From positions 1 to 17,003 of the forward strand of contig JAUWHM010000087.1 of assembly GCA_030605915.1 (NCBI GenBank): a DNA stretch of 17,003 nucleotides. The letters are read 5' to 3'. The DNA comes from Nitrospirota bacterium (lineage in GTDB: Bacteria; NPL-UPA2; JAGMAN01). The translations under genes and the position numbers were made by a program. Below the pieces are notes generated by a model. That model did no database searches and was not told the DNA's origin. It worked only from the letters and a program-made list of their open reading frames with translations. Below are positions 1 through 7,857 of this stretch, piece after piece; position 1 is the first letter of the stretch, and every line of letters begins with the position of its first letter.

Positions 1-1
1 T

Positions 2-781
2 AACGACCTACTTCCTCAGGGGGCAGAACCCCTTTTTTTTCTGGACTATTTAGCAGTGGGGAGGCTAAAACAGGACCGGGCTGAGGAGGTAATCAGGGGG
101 ATAGCTAAGGGCTGTGAAATGGCTGGATGCGCTCTCTTAGGAGGGGAGACGGCGGAGATGCCGGGAGTTTATCCAGAGGGCGAGTATGAATTAGCTGGAT
201 TTGCCGTAGGAGTAGTGGAGAGAAACAGGATAATCGATGCTTTGAAGATAAAGGTAGGTGATAAGCTGATCGGTATTGCGTCCAGTGGTCTTCACAGTAA
301 CGGGTATTCCTTGGTGCGGTGGGTATTTGGACTGGCAGAGGGCGAGGAAGATGAAGCTGAAAGGAGATTATCAGGTCGGGTCGAGAGTTTGGGAAGAACT
401 TTAGGAGAAGAGCTCCTTGAGCCGACCAGAATATATGTGAAGCCAATACTGAGTCTTCTCGAAAAGTTTGAGATAGGAGGCATTGCCCATATCACAGGAG
501 GAGGAATGCTTGGGAATATCCCTCGCATCCTGCCAGATGGTTGCAAGGCGGTTATCCATAAAGGCAACTGGCCCATCCTTCCCATATTTTCTCTCCTCCA
601 GAAGGAGGGAAAAATTCCCGAGGAAGAGATGTTTCGGGTCTTCAATATGGGTATCGGGATGGTAGTTATAGCCCGGGAGGATGAGATAGAAGGAATAAAA
701 TCTGCATTAATTGAGAAGAGAGAAACCCCATATCTAATAGGTGAAGTTGATAGGGGAAACAGAGAGGTGGATATCTGCTAG
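2..781 (+). CDS. purM: Phosphoribosylformylglycinamidine cyclo-ligase (AIR synthetase), 3' part
   Basis: PurM closes the imidazole ring in purine synthesis, converting FGAM and ATP to AIR in the cytoplasm. The gene enters from the left edge: the open frame starts at base 2 and gives 259 residues, roughly the last three quarters of the protein. Visible family motifs are QGAEPLFFLDYLA near the edge, GGETAEMPGVY and the glycine-rich GIAHITGGGMLGNIPR, typical of the ATP-grasping PurM/SelD/ThiL fold. The GTG at 56 would only be an internal start, because homology runs upstream of it. The gene ends in TAG 14 bp before the next ATG and lies in a unit with purH. Nothing looks damaged. I am confident of the family and of the 5' truncation by the window edge. 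Confidence 0.95.
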   Translation, partial: NDLLPQGAEPLFFLDYLAVGRLKQDRAEEVIRGIAKGCEMAGCALLGGETAEMPGVYPEGEYELAGFAVGVVERNRIIDALKIKVGDKLIGIASSGLHSNGYSLVRWVFGLAEGEEDEAERRLSGRVESLGRTLGEELLEPTRIYVKPILSLLEKFEIGGIAHITGGGMLGNIPRILPDGCKAVIHKGNWPILPIFSLLQKEGKIPEEEMFRVFNMGIGMVVIAREDEIEGIKSALIEKRETPYLIGEVDRGNREVDIC

Positions 782-794
782 GGAGGTGGAACAT

Positions 795-1016
795 ATGCAG
801 ATAAAATACTCCCCTGAGGCAGATGCTCTGGTAATAACTTTGAGGAAGGGGAAACCCGTCAATTCCAGGGATATTTCAGAGGGAGTCATAGTCCATTACG
901 CCAGGTCGGGATGGCCTCTGGAGATAGAGATACTGGATGCCTCTCGCGTAGCGCAACTGGATGATGTGAATGTTTCCTGGAAAGAAATGTTGAGACCTCA
1001 GGAGTCGGGAGTCTGA
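795..1016 (+). CDS. Small DUF2283-family protein
   Basis: This 73-residue protein begins MQIKYSPEADALVITLR, the signature of the DUF2283 family, whose members read 'Y.pe.D.l.i.l..g....s.e...gv.v..d..G....iEil.as'. The later part (EGVIVHYARSGWPLEIEILDAS) matches that pattern. The biochemical role of the family is not known to me. I choose ATG 795 because GGAGGTGG at 782-789 sits just upstream. The open frame extends back to 741, but that would overlap purM and lacks a ribosome site. It lies between purM and purH and is probably co-transcribed with them. The placement suggests convenience or a housekeeping role; a direct purine function is not shown. Confidence 0.8.
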   Translation: MQIKYSPEADALVITLRKGKPVNSRDISEGVIVHYARSGWPLEIEILDASRVAQLDDVNVSWKEMLRPQESGV

Positions 1017-1043
1017 GTTTTAGGATAGAAGAGGAGATAGAAA

Positions 1044-2678
1044 GTGGCTAAGGTAAGACGGGCTTTAATCAGCGTTTCGGATAAGCGGGGAATTGTTGAG
1101 TTTGCCAAAGGGCTAAATGAACTGGGAATAGAAATTCTATCCACCGGAGGGACGGCCAAGCTGATTAAGGAGGCAGGAATTGCGGTTCGCTCTATCTCTG
1201 AGTATACTGGCCATCCGGAGATGCTTGACGGCAGGGTGAAGACGCTCCATCCAAAGGTTCATGGAGCATTACTTGCTCTTCGGAGAAATAGAGAGCATAT
1301 GAAACAGGTTGAAAAATATGGGATAGAGCTTATTGATATGGTAGTAGTTAACCTCTATCCCTTTGAGGAGACAATTGGCAAAGTGGATGTAAAATTAGAA
1401 GATGCTATAGAGAACATAGATATTGGTGGCCCGACCATGCTCCGCTCAGCCGCCAAGAATTATGAGAGCGTGGCTGTAGTGACTGACCCGGATAGCTACG
1501 GGGATATTCTGAATGAGTTACAGGAGAACGGAGGGGAGTTGAAGGCGGAGACTCGGGCCTGCCTTGCCAGGAAAGTATTCAAGCGGACCGCTCATTATGA
1601 CTCTATCATCTCCAATTATCTGGCCCAGACGCTCGGAGGCGACAAAGAGAGCTTGCCTGCGTTCCTTGAGCTGAGATACGAGAAGAAGCAGGATTTGCGA
1701 TATGGGGAAAACCCTCACCAGACAGGAGCCCTTTATCAGCAGATAGGGTCTTCGGAAATAGGTCTTGCCGGGGCAGAGCAACTCCATGGGAAAGAACTCT
1801 CCTTCAACAACCTTCTTGACCTGGCCGCTGCTCTGGAGATCGCCCGTGACTTCCCCCGCCCTACAGTGGTCATAATAAAGCACAACAATCCCTGCGGGGT
1901 AGCATCAGGTGAGAGTCTGAGCCAGGCCCTGGATGCAGCCTGGGTCTCGGACCCGGTCTCTGCCTTCGGTTCGGTCATCGGCCTGAACCGGACGATGGAT
2001 GCAGAGATTGCTTCCCATCTTACTTCAAACGATTACCAGCGTGATGTCATAATTCCCCGCTACCGCAAGGAGTCAGGGTATGAAGATGTAACGGTACTTC
2101 CTGCTTTCGTGGAGGCCATCATCGCACCTGACTATGAGCCCGAGGCTTTAGAGATACTGCGTCAGAAGAAAAACTTAAGGGTGATTAAGCTCGCTGATTT
2201 TAATCCTCCCGGGAGTAAGCATGGTTTCGATTTGAGGAAAATCTCAGGGGGGACATTGCTTCAGTCCCTTGACCTTGAACATGTGCCGGTGGAACATTTT
2301 AAAGTTGTCACCAGGAGGAAGCCGACCGGGGAGGAGTTACGCTCAATGCACTTTGCCGATTGTGTAGCTAAACACGTAAAGAGCAATGCCATTGTTCTGG
2401 TTCAGGGAGAAGCGACGGTGGGAATTGGAGCCGGTCAGATGAGCCGGGTAGATTCCTGCATAATTGCCGCTCGTAAGGCGGGGCGAAGGGCCAAAAACTC
2501 TGTACTTTCATCCGATGCTATGTTCCCGGCCCGCGATGGGCTGGACGCCGCCGCAGACACCGGGGCATCGGCTGTCATCCAGCCAGGTGGTTCCAAGAGA
2601 GATGAGGAAGTAATCGCCGCCGCCGATGAGCACGGCCTATCTATGGTCTTCACCGGGATGAGACATTTCAGGCATTAG
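1044..2678 (+). CDS. purH: Bifunctional AICAR transformylase / IMP cyclohydrolase
   Basis: PurH performs the last two steps of IMP synthesis: formylation of AICAR with 10-formyl-THF, then ring closure. The 544-residue protein has the N-terminal MGS-like cyclohydrolase domain (about 1-150: STGGTAKLIKEAG, HPEMLDGRVKTLHPKVHG, NIDIGGPTMLRSAAKN). The transformylase domain follows (about 200-544: LRYGENPHQTGALY, GKELSFNNLLDLAAA, and the catalytic K279-H280 in IIKHNNPCG, then SDAMFPARDGLDAAADTG). Translation starts at GTG 1044 behind GAGGAGAT at 1031-1038. It is longer than usual for the family because of an apparent insertion of about 22 residues near position 330-355. It ends in TAG, and the next gene starts at the very next base, so the two are probably translationally coupled. 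Confidence 0.96.
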   Translation: MAKVRRALISVSDKRGIVEFAKGLNELGIEILSTGGTAKLIKEAGIAVRSISEYTGHPEMLDGRVKTLHPKVHGALLALRRNREHMKQVEKYGIELIDMVVVNLYPFEETIGKVDVKLEDAIENIDIGGPTMLRSAAKNYESVAVVTDPDSYGDILNELQENGGELKAETRACLARKVFKRTAHYDSIISNYLAQTLGGDKESLPAFLELRYEKKQDLRYGENPHQTGALYQQIGSSEIGLAGAEQLHGKELSFNNLLDLAAALEIARDFPRPTVVIIKHNNPCGVASGESLSQALDAAWVSDPVSAFGSVIGLNRTMDAEIASHLTSNDYQRDVIIPRYRKESGYEDVTVLPAFVEAIIAPDYEPEALEILRQKKNLRVIKLADFNPPGSKHGFDLRKISGGTLLQSLDLEHVPVEHFKVVTRRKPTGEELRSMHFADCVAKHVKSNAIVLVQGEATVGIGAGQMSRVDSCIIAARKAGRRAKNSVLSSDAMFPARDGLDAAADTGASAVIQPGGSKRDEEVIAAADEHGLSMVFTGMRHFRH

Positions 2679-3233
2679 ATGACCAAATTGATTTTGGTTC
2701 GACATGGGGAAACGGATTGGAACCGGGTAGATCGGATTCAGGGTTGGCTTGATATTCCCTTAAATGAGAAGGGGCGGCGGCAGGCGGAGAGATTAGCTGA
2801 GGAGTTAGCCGGGATGAAGATATCAGCCATCTATTCCAGCCCCTTGAAGAGAGCCTTCCAGACAGCAGAGATTATTGCTGAGAAATACCATCTAAGCGTC
2901 CAAAAGGTCTCAGACTTTAAGGAGATAAATCAAGGAAAGTGGCAGGGACTTCCTGTCTCCGAGGCCAAGAAGAAGTATAAGAATCTCTACCAGAGGTGGC
3001 TCACCCATCCCCTGGAGGTAGTGCCTCCCGGCGGGGAGAGCCTTGAGGAAGTCTACCAGCGGGTGAAGAAAACCTGCCAGACCCTCGTTAATAATCACCC
3101 TCAAGAAACGCTCTGCTTAGTGACTCATAAAGTAACCGCCGCTCTAACTAAATGCTACTACCTTGGCCTGGACCGAAACCGCATCTGGGAACTTCTGCCA
3201 GAGAATGCTACTTGGGAAATGATTGATGTCTAA
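2679..3233 (+). CDS. Histidine phosphatase family protein (PGAM/CobC-like)
   Basis: This 184-residue protein belongs to the histidine phosphatase branch that includes cofactor-dependent phosphoglycerate mutase, alpha-ribazole phosphatase (CobC) and sugar-phosphate phosphatases. The catalytic set is visible: R8-H9-G10 in LILVRHGETDWN, R58 in IYSSPLKRAF, the proton donor E82 in KEINQGKWQG, and the second histidine H150 in LVTHKV. The G.W.G context and small size favour a phosphatase over a mutase. The ATG directly abuts the purH stop, and the 3' end overlaps the first glycosyltransferase by 8 bp. This links it in expression and perhaps in pathway to the three glycosyltransferases: some His phosphatases dephosphorylate a glycosyl-phosphate made by a neighbouring GT. 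That substrate is inference only. Confidence 0.88.
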   Translation: MTKLILVRHGETDWNRVDRIQGWLDIPLNEKGRRQAERLAEELAGMKISAIYSSPLKRAFQTAEIIAEKYHLSVQKVSDFKEINQGKWQGLPVSEAKKKYKNLYQRWLTHPLEVVPPGGESLEEVYQRVKKTCQTLVNNHPQETLCLVTHKVTAALTKCYYLGLDRNRIWELLPENATWEMIDV

Positions 3234-4590
3234 GCCCACGGTTGCTATTCTTCATTACAGCTCCTACCCTATCATTGGAGGGGTAGAGGTAGTTATTGAA
3301 GCCCATGTTAGACTTCTGACTGCTCATGGTTATCCGGTGAAGTTAATCGTGGGGGAAGGCCAGTCTTTTGACGCTTCCGCTGCGGTTAAGGTCATTCCAG
3401 AGATGCGTTCTCTTCATAAGATTGACCGTAGAGTAAATGAAGAGTTAGAGAAGGGAGAACTGAGTGAGAGGTTTGCCCAGATTAGGGACCGCCTCTACCA
3501 TGAGTTAAAGGAGGAATTAGCCTCAGTGGACCTATGCATCATTCATAACCTCCTCACTATGCATTTTAATCTACCTCTGACCGCTGCCCTGGAGAAGATA
3601 ATTAGGGAAGGGTCCGAAGGGCAACCCTTTAGAGCTCCGAGATTCATTGCCTGGTGCCACGATGCCACCTTCAAAGACCCCCACTACGTTAGCCAGTGGA
3701 GGGACGCCTATCCCTGGCATCTGCTCTCATCAGCTCTTCCTAAGGTAAAGTATGTAACCATTTCCCAGATGCGCCGAAGACAGTTATCTCAACTTTTTAA
3801 GGTGAAGGAATCCCAGGTTAATGTTATTTCAGATGGAATTGACCCTAAAAGCTTTCTCAATCTAAGCCCCGTTTCGCTTTCCATATTTGACTATTTCCGC
3901 CTTTTTGAGGAAGACTTAGTCATGTTTTATCCAACCAGAATCGTCCGGCGCAAGAATATTGAGCTGGCTATTAAAATAACTAAGAGTATTAATGAGAGAG
4001 GTCACCGAGCCAGTCTCATCATCACCTCTCCTCCCGACCCCCATAATGAAGACAGTCTCCACTATTATGAGTCACTCAAAGGACTGGCCAGGGAGCTGAA
4101 TACGGTGAAGCACAGCCGAAGCACCTCAAAGCACAGCCGAAGCACAGCCGAAGCAGTGCCGTCAGGCAGTGCCGTCAGGCAGTACCCGAAGGGTATTGAA
4201 AAGAAGGTTATATTTCTATACGAATATAAAGATGATGAAGGAGAAAGAATAAGAGTAGATGGAGAGCTTTTGCGCTCTCTCTACCTCCTCTGCGACCTGC
4301 TTCTTTTTCCAACACGAGGGGAAGGTTTTGGTATCCCCATCCTGGAATCAGCAGTCTCACATCTTCCGGTGGTCTGCTCTCGAATAGAGCCGCTGACGGA
4401 AGTGGCCGGGGAAGAGGTATTGTATTTAGACCTTGATGATGAGCCCGAGAAGATGGCCGAAGCTATCATTGACTACTTAAATAGTCACTTAACTTTGCCC
4501 CTTTTTAAGAAAGTCCTTCGCAATTATACTTGGGAAGCCATCTTTGCCAAGAAGATCGAGCCATTATTAAGGAACTACCAGATCGGATGA
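3226..4590 (+). CDS. GT4-type glycosyltransferase with an in-frame repeat insertion
   Basis: A retaining GT-B glycosyltransferase of 454 residues that would move a sugar from a nucleotide donor to an unknown acceptor. The N-terminal half has the GT4-like opening VAILHYSSYPIIGGVEVVIE. The C-terminal donor domain has the usual markers: ISDGID, FYPTRIVRRKNIELAI, and the E-x7-E-like block GEGFGIPILESA. I choose ATG 3226 over the TTG at 3223. It overlaps the phosphatase by 8 bp and the next gene by an ATGA. Residues 293-323 (rich in S, R, A and H; KHSRST occurs twice) do not look like GT sequence and are encoded by a repetitive element at 4101-4195. Without it the protein would be 423 residues and read RELNIEKKVIFLYEY. 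The frame is kept, so the gene may still work. Confidence 0.9.
   Translation: MSKPTVAILHYSSYPIIGGVEVVIEAHVRLLTAHGYPVKLIVGEGQSFDASAAVKVIPEMRSLHKIDRRVNEELEKGELSERFAQIRDRLYHELKEELASVDLCIIHNLLTMHFNLPLTAALEKIIREGSEGQPFRAPRFIAWCHDATFKDPHYVSQWRDAYPWHLLSSALPKVKYVTISQMRRRQLSQLFKVKESQVNVISDGIDPKSFLNLSPVSLSIFDYFRLFEEDLVMFYPTRIVRRKNIELAIKITKSINERGHRASLIITSPPDPHNEDSLHYYESLKGLARELNTVKHSRSTSKHSRSTAEAVPSGSAVRQYPKGIEKKVIFLYEYKDDEGERIRVDGELLRSLYLLCDLLLFPTRGEGFGIPILESAVSHLPVVCSRIEPLTEVAGEEVLYLDLDDEPEKMAEAIIDYLNSHLTLPLFKKVLRNYTWEAIFAKKIEPLLRNYQIG
4101..4195 (+). repeat. TA-flanked palindromic repeat element, copy A (in-frame in a glycosyltransferase gene)
   Basis: The 91-bp body (4103-4193) is flanked by TA on both sides. 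It starts CGGTGAAG and ends CAGTACCCGAAGGG. Inside are tandem units: AAGCACAGCCG three times (one separated by CACCTCA) and GCAGTGCCGTCAG twice. The first 33 bp starting at TACGGTGAA align to copy B at 8125 with about 29 identities. Excising one TA plus the body removes exactly 93 bp (31 codons) and leaves a plausible glycosyltransferase sequence. Confidence 0.8.
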
Positions 4591-5747
4591 AAGTTGCCTA
4601 CTTAGCTACAGGTTTGCCCCAGCGCTGCGGTATTGCCACCTATACCAACTATCTTATCCAGGGCTTGCTTAAAGCTGACCCTCAAGTTGAAGTGATACTG
4701 TTAGCGGAGAAGGGAACTCAGCCGGTCACGTCGCCTCGCTACCGGTGCCTGCCTTGTTTCTCGCGGGATGAAGAGTACCCATCTCAGGTTCTCGGGGAGT
4801 TGAGGGAGACAGCTCCAGATGTTCTCCACATTCAGCATGAGTTCGGCATATTCGGATTTGACCGCAGGTTCATCGAGCTTCTTAAAGGGGTGAGAGTCAA
4901 AAAAGTAATCACCCTTCACTCCATTTACACCAGGGAAACGATATTTAAGAAGCTCGACTTTGATATAGAGGAATACATAGCCAAAATAGTAGAGCTGGCC
5001 GATACGACTCTGGTCCACCAGAACTATATGTTGGAGATCCTTCACAGACTGGGAGCGAGAGAGGAAAGAGTTAAGGTAATTCCTCATGGCACCCAGATTA
5101 CCGAAGGAATAGACCAGAAGGAAGTAAGAAGGGAATTCGGACTCCCGGAAGAGGGGAAGCTCATCCTATCCTTCGGCTTCATCGGAAGAGTAAAAAATGT
5201 TATTTCTATAATTGAGGCTCTTCCCCTCGTTCTCAATGAGGTAAAGGATGTCTATCTATTCGATACTGGCTTGCCTAAGATTAAGGACGACTACGACTAC
5301 GAGGCAGAGTGTCAACGCCGGGCTGAAGAGCTGGGAGTAGAAGACCATGTATACTTCAAAGATGAGTTCGTCCCAGAGGAGGATGTGCCCTATACCTTCG
5401 CTGCCTCCGATGTAGTCGTCTTCACCAACGATAATGAGAGGAGTCGGGCGGTTAGCGGTGGCCTTCACCTGGCTCTGGGAGCTGGAAAGCCAGTGGTTGC
5501 TTCCCGGGTGCCCAGGTTCGATGAGGAGATTTTACTAAATATCTCAGAGGAGATTCTTATTCTCCCTCACGATGTTGAGAGATTGGCTAAGATTATTATT
5601 CGGCTTTTTACAGATGATGATTTTCGAGACTATGCGATTGGTAGAGTAAGGGACTTTGCCAGGAGAACTTCCTGGGAGAATATAGCTGGAGAACATCTCA
5701 TTTTATACCATGAAAATTCTCTTTATGCCAAAGGAAATTCCCCATGA
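4587..5747 (+). CDS. GT4-type glycosyltransferase
   Basis: A 386-residue GT-B glycosyltransferase, second of three in a row. The N-terminus MKVAYLATGLPQRCGIATYT is typical of GT4 enzymes that act on lipid-linked or soluble sugars, followed by VLHIQHEFGIFG and TLHSIYTR. The donor half shows VKVIPHGTQI, ILSFGFIGRVKN and a SGGLHLALGAGKPVVAS block in place of the classical E-x7-E, so the exact catalytic glutamates are less clear. ATG 4587 overlaps the upstream stop as ATGA; the frame extends back to 4530 but only inside the previous gene. Its 3' end overlaps the next gene by 38 bp. No membrane segments are obvious, so it is probably cytoplasmic or peripheral. Donor and acceptor cannot be told from sequence. 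Confidence 0.9.
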   Translation: MKVAYLATGLPQRCGIATYTNYLIQGLLKADPQVEVILLAEKGTQPVTSPRYRCLPCFSRDEEYPSQVLGELRETAPDVLHIQHEFGIFGFDRRFIELLKGVRVKKVITLHSIYTRETIFKKLDFDIEEYIAKIVELADTTLVHQNYMLEILHRLGAREERVKVIPHGTQITEGIDQKEVRREFGLPEEGKLILSFGFIGRVKNVISIIEALPLVLNEVKDVYLFDTGLPKIKDDYDYEAECQRRAEELGVEDHVYFKDEFVPEEDVPYTFAASDVVVFTNDNERSRAVSGGLHLALGAGKPVVASRVPRFDEEILLNISEEILILPHDVERLAKIIIRLFTDDDFRDYAIGRVRDFARRTSWENIAGEHLILYHENSLYAKGNSP

Positions 5748-6909
5748 GAAGGTGATCGGGGGACCAATAATAATATATAACCGGATTAAATATCTCTCCC
5801 GTCACCATCAGGTCTCCATGCTTTCTTTCCTTCGTCGGGAAGAAGAAAAGAAATATCTCCGAACGGTAACCAAGTTTTGTGAGGCAGCAGAGCTCCCCGT
5901 GATGCCCAGGGGAAGACCTTTTATTAAAGGGCTCTTCCAGTTTTTCTTCTCCCCTACTCCACCTTATTTCCTAACTACCTATACTGACGAGATGCGGAAT
6001 AAGACCGTGGAGATGACAAAGAGATACGGCTATGATGTGATAATTGCTGAATACACAGTTATGGGACAATATCTTTACCGAAATAAGGACCTGCCTGCGG
6101 TAAAGAAAGTCATCTCTTGCCATGAGATTTATTTCCCGGCCCGGCTTACTGCCTTTAAGAAGGAGTGGTATAAGAAGGAAGGATTGAGAGCTCTCCTTCA
6201 TCTCAAAGGACTGAGAAGATATGAGCTAAATATGTATCGCAGTGCCGATAAGGTCCTCACCCTCACTCACGAGGATAGGGACAAACTCCTGAGCTTTGAC
6301 CCCGAGCTAAATATATCGGTTGTTCCTCATGGAGCGGATGTAGAGTATTTTAGTCCCCAAGAGAGAGAGGAAGAGCCCGCCATCATGTTTCTTGGCAACT
6401 ACCCTCATCTTCCCAATCGGGATGCGGCCCTTTACTTTGTCAGCGAGATTCTACCCCTTGTGAGAAAAGAATTTCCCGCCGTTAAACTTTACTTAGTAGG
6501 AAGGGGGCCGCAGGAGGATATAATAGCCTTGGGGAAAGACCCCAATATCATCGTCACTGGGACTGTTCCCGATGTCAGGCCCTACTTTAAGAAAGCAAGT
6601 CTTTTTATCTGCCCGGTGCGCTTAGGGGGAGGTTTCCGGGGGAAGATACTGGAAGCAATGGCCTGCGGACGACCGATTGTCTCTACCTCCCTGGGTGCTT
6701 TCGGAACTGATGCGGTGGATGGAGAAAATATCCTCATTGCCGACAACCCAGACGACTTCGCTAAGAAGGTGATTGGGGTTCTCAAAGACGAGAGATTGTG
6801 GAAGAAAATATCTATAAATGGAAGAAAGTTGGTTGAGGAAAAGTTTTCCTGGCAGAAGGGGGTAGAGATTTTAGAGAAGGTTCTAAAAGAACTCATTACA
6901 CCCATGTGA
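5710..6909 (+). CDS. GT4-type glycosyltransferase
   Basis: A 399-residue GT-B glycosyltransferase, last of the three. It opens MKILFMPKEIPHEKVIGGPI, then shows HEIYFPAR near the middle. The donor domain is clear: VVPHGADVEYFSP, MFLGNYPHLPNRDA, LYLVGRGP, and the nucleotide-sugar block RLGGGFRGKILEAMACGRPIV, where the E-x7-E pattern is partly kept. It resembles the GT4 members found in exopolysaccharide clusters. The start ATG 5710 lies inside the preceding gene (38-bp overlap), which implies coupled translation. After its TGA stop there is about 115 bp before the next gene and a separate promoter, so this is probably the end of the purine/glycosyltransferase unit. Confidence 0.9.
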   Translation: MKILFMPKEIPHEKVIGGPIIIYNRIKYLSRHHQVSMLSFLRREEEKKYLRTVTKFCEAAELPVMPRGRPFIKGLFQFFFSPTPPYFLTTYTDEMRNKTVEMTKRYGYDVIIAEYTVMGQYLYRNKDLPAVKKVISCHEIYFPARLTAFKKEWYKKEGLRALLHLKGLRRYELNMYRSADKVLTLTHEDRDKLLSFDPELNISVVPHGADVEYFSPQEREEEPAIMFLGNYPHLPNRDAALYFVSEILPLVRKEFPAVKLYLVGRGPQEDIIALGKDPNIIVTGTVPDVRPYFKKASLFICPVRLGGGFRGKILEAMACGRPIVSTSLGAFGTDAVDGENILIADNPDDFAKKVIGVLKDERLWKKISINGRKLVEEKFSWQKGVEILEKVLKELITPM

Positions 6910-6972
6910 CCAAAGCCCAGATAGCTGAGGCAGCCGAATCGCTGGCCAGATGAACGACACCAAAGTTTTCTC

Positions 6973-7007
6973 TTGACTTTTGGGGTCAAAAGTGGTAAAC
7001 TTATAAT
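6973..7007 (+). promoter_or_regulatory. Promoter with overlapping palindrome upstream of the two-gene cassette
   Basis: A sigma70-like -35 TTGACT is at 6973-6978. Two -10 choices exist: TAAACT at 6996-7001 with a 17-bp spacer, or a perfect TATAAT at 7002-7007 with a long 23-bp spacer. A palindrome ACTTTTG-GGGT-CAAAAGT (6976-6993) overlaps the -35 and spacer, a common place for a repressor operator. The next gene starts 18 bp after the perfect TATAAT, with GGGGAGAG as ribosome site. Confidence 0.55.
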
Positions 7008-7024
7008 AAAGGGGAGAGATGAAC

Positions 7025-7486
7025 ATGCCAGATGATATTTTAGAGATCAACTTGAGAGAAGTTTTAGGTTCTGCAGAAGCACCTTCGACACAGCAGTTAA
7101 CTTTGTATATTCCCAACAAAGATAGAAAGGGCCGAGAGATAAAAAATCTTCACATCTGGATCAAGGAAGCCCAGAAAGTACTTACAATTATCGGGGGAGG
7201 TTCAACCACAATGCCGCCTGCGGAGGGCACCTGGTTAAGTCGAGAAAGGGACATTGACAGCATAGACCATTTAAAAGACGAAGATATGCTTTGGGAAAAG
7301 ACCACCATAATATACACATACATTTATCCAGACAGATTTGAAAAAAACTTAAACTGCTCAGAGAATTTCTGCATAGATTTGGCCGGGAAACGAATCAAGG
7401 AGAAGTGGTATTTGAGTTTGCCGGCGAATTTTTCAAGATTCGCAAATACGATCCAAAATAAGGGGGGAGGAAAATGGCAAGAATAA
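7025..7486 (+). CDS. Conserved hypothetical protein, frameshifted at an A7 run (true 3' end probably 7461)
   Basis: I cannot name a function. The first 107 residues have a conserved look: LYIPNKDRKGREI, IIGGGSTTMPPAEGTWL, and EKTTIIYTYIYPDRFEK. After the seven A's at 7341-7347 the annotated frame reads low-quality sequence and overlaps the next gene by 13 bp. The -1 frame from 7348 reads LKLLREFLHRFGRETNQGEV and then VFEFAGEFFKIRKYDPK. It stops with TAA at 7459-7461, just ahead of the GGGGGGAGG ribosome site of the next gene. That continuation fits the family pattern I remember, so the intended protein is about 145 residues. Either one A was lost (8 to 7), or the A AAA AAC heptamer is used for -1 slippage. 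ATG 7025 is preferred over 7019 for spacing from GGGGAGAG. Confidence 0.7.
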   Translation: MPDDILEINLREVLGSAEAPSTQQLTLYIPNKDRKGREIKNLHIWIKEAQKVLTIIGGGSTTMPPAEGTWLSRERDIDSIDHLKDEDMLWEKTTIIYTYIYPDRFEKNLNCSENFCIDLAGKRIKEKWYLSLPANFSRFANTIQNKGGGKWQE

Positions 7487-7857
7487 TTAAAAATGTCGGA
7501 CCAACCCAGAGACAGGTTAATTCTAAAGTTGTAGCCAAAGAGTTGGGCGCAGAAACTGTCGGAGTAACAATAGATACAAGACAAGGGCCGATTTCTTTAT
7601 TTGCACTCCGGCAGTTCCTTGTAGAACGGCTGCGATCCAGTGGGGGCCGGCCTGCGCTGGTAGGGGCCCTCAAGAAAAAGCGGAACAAAATCCCTCTCTT
7701 TGATGAAGACTGGATTAAGCTTGAAAAAATTGCTAAATATTACAAGCAAAAAGAGGGGCTCAATGTAAGTCCTGGCCAAATAGCATCTGCTTTGGTTCAT
7801 ACAGATGTATCAAGAATAGATACAGCAAAGATAGAAGCTGTTTTAAAAGAGAAATAG
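7474..7857 (+). CDS. Hypothetical protein, second gene of a two-gene cassette
   Basis: A 127-residue basic protein that I do not recognise. It begins MARIIKNVGPTQRQVNSKVV. The middle (LRQFLVERLRSSGGRPALVG) is strongly positive, and the C-terminal third (IPLFDEDWIKLEKIAKYYK, then SPGQIASALVHTDVSRID) looks helical and could be a small DNA- or partner-binding domain. A GGGGGGAGG ribosome site lies at 7462-7470, so ATG 7474 is well supported. It follows the frameshifted gene directly and shares its promoter. A small basic protein paired with a conserved partner behind a palindromic promoter and next to a recombinase remnant recalls toxin-antitoxin or other mobile cassettes. No catalytic motif is visible to confirm that. 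Confidence 0.65.
   Translation: MARIIKNVGPTQRQVNSKVVAKELGAETVGVTIDTRQGPISLFALRQFLVERLRSSGGRPALVGALKKKRNKIPLFDEDWIKLEKIAKYYKQKEGLNVSPGQIASALVHTDVSRIDTAKIEAVLKEK

Noticed and set aside
3331..3341. CGGTGAAG resembling the repeat end
   Set aside because: It encodes the normal glycosyltransferase sequence GYPVKLIVGEG, and no second end is nearby.
4101..4195. CRISPR-like short tandem repeats
   Set aside because: Units are contiguous, variable in length and without spacers.
6928..6946. GCAGCCGAATC match to repeat copy B
   Set aside because: Only 11 bases match, and there is no CGGTGAA or CAGTAC end and no flanking TA pair, so it is probably chance.
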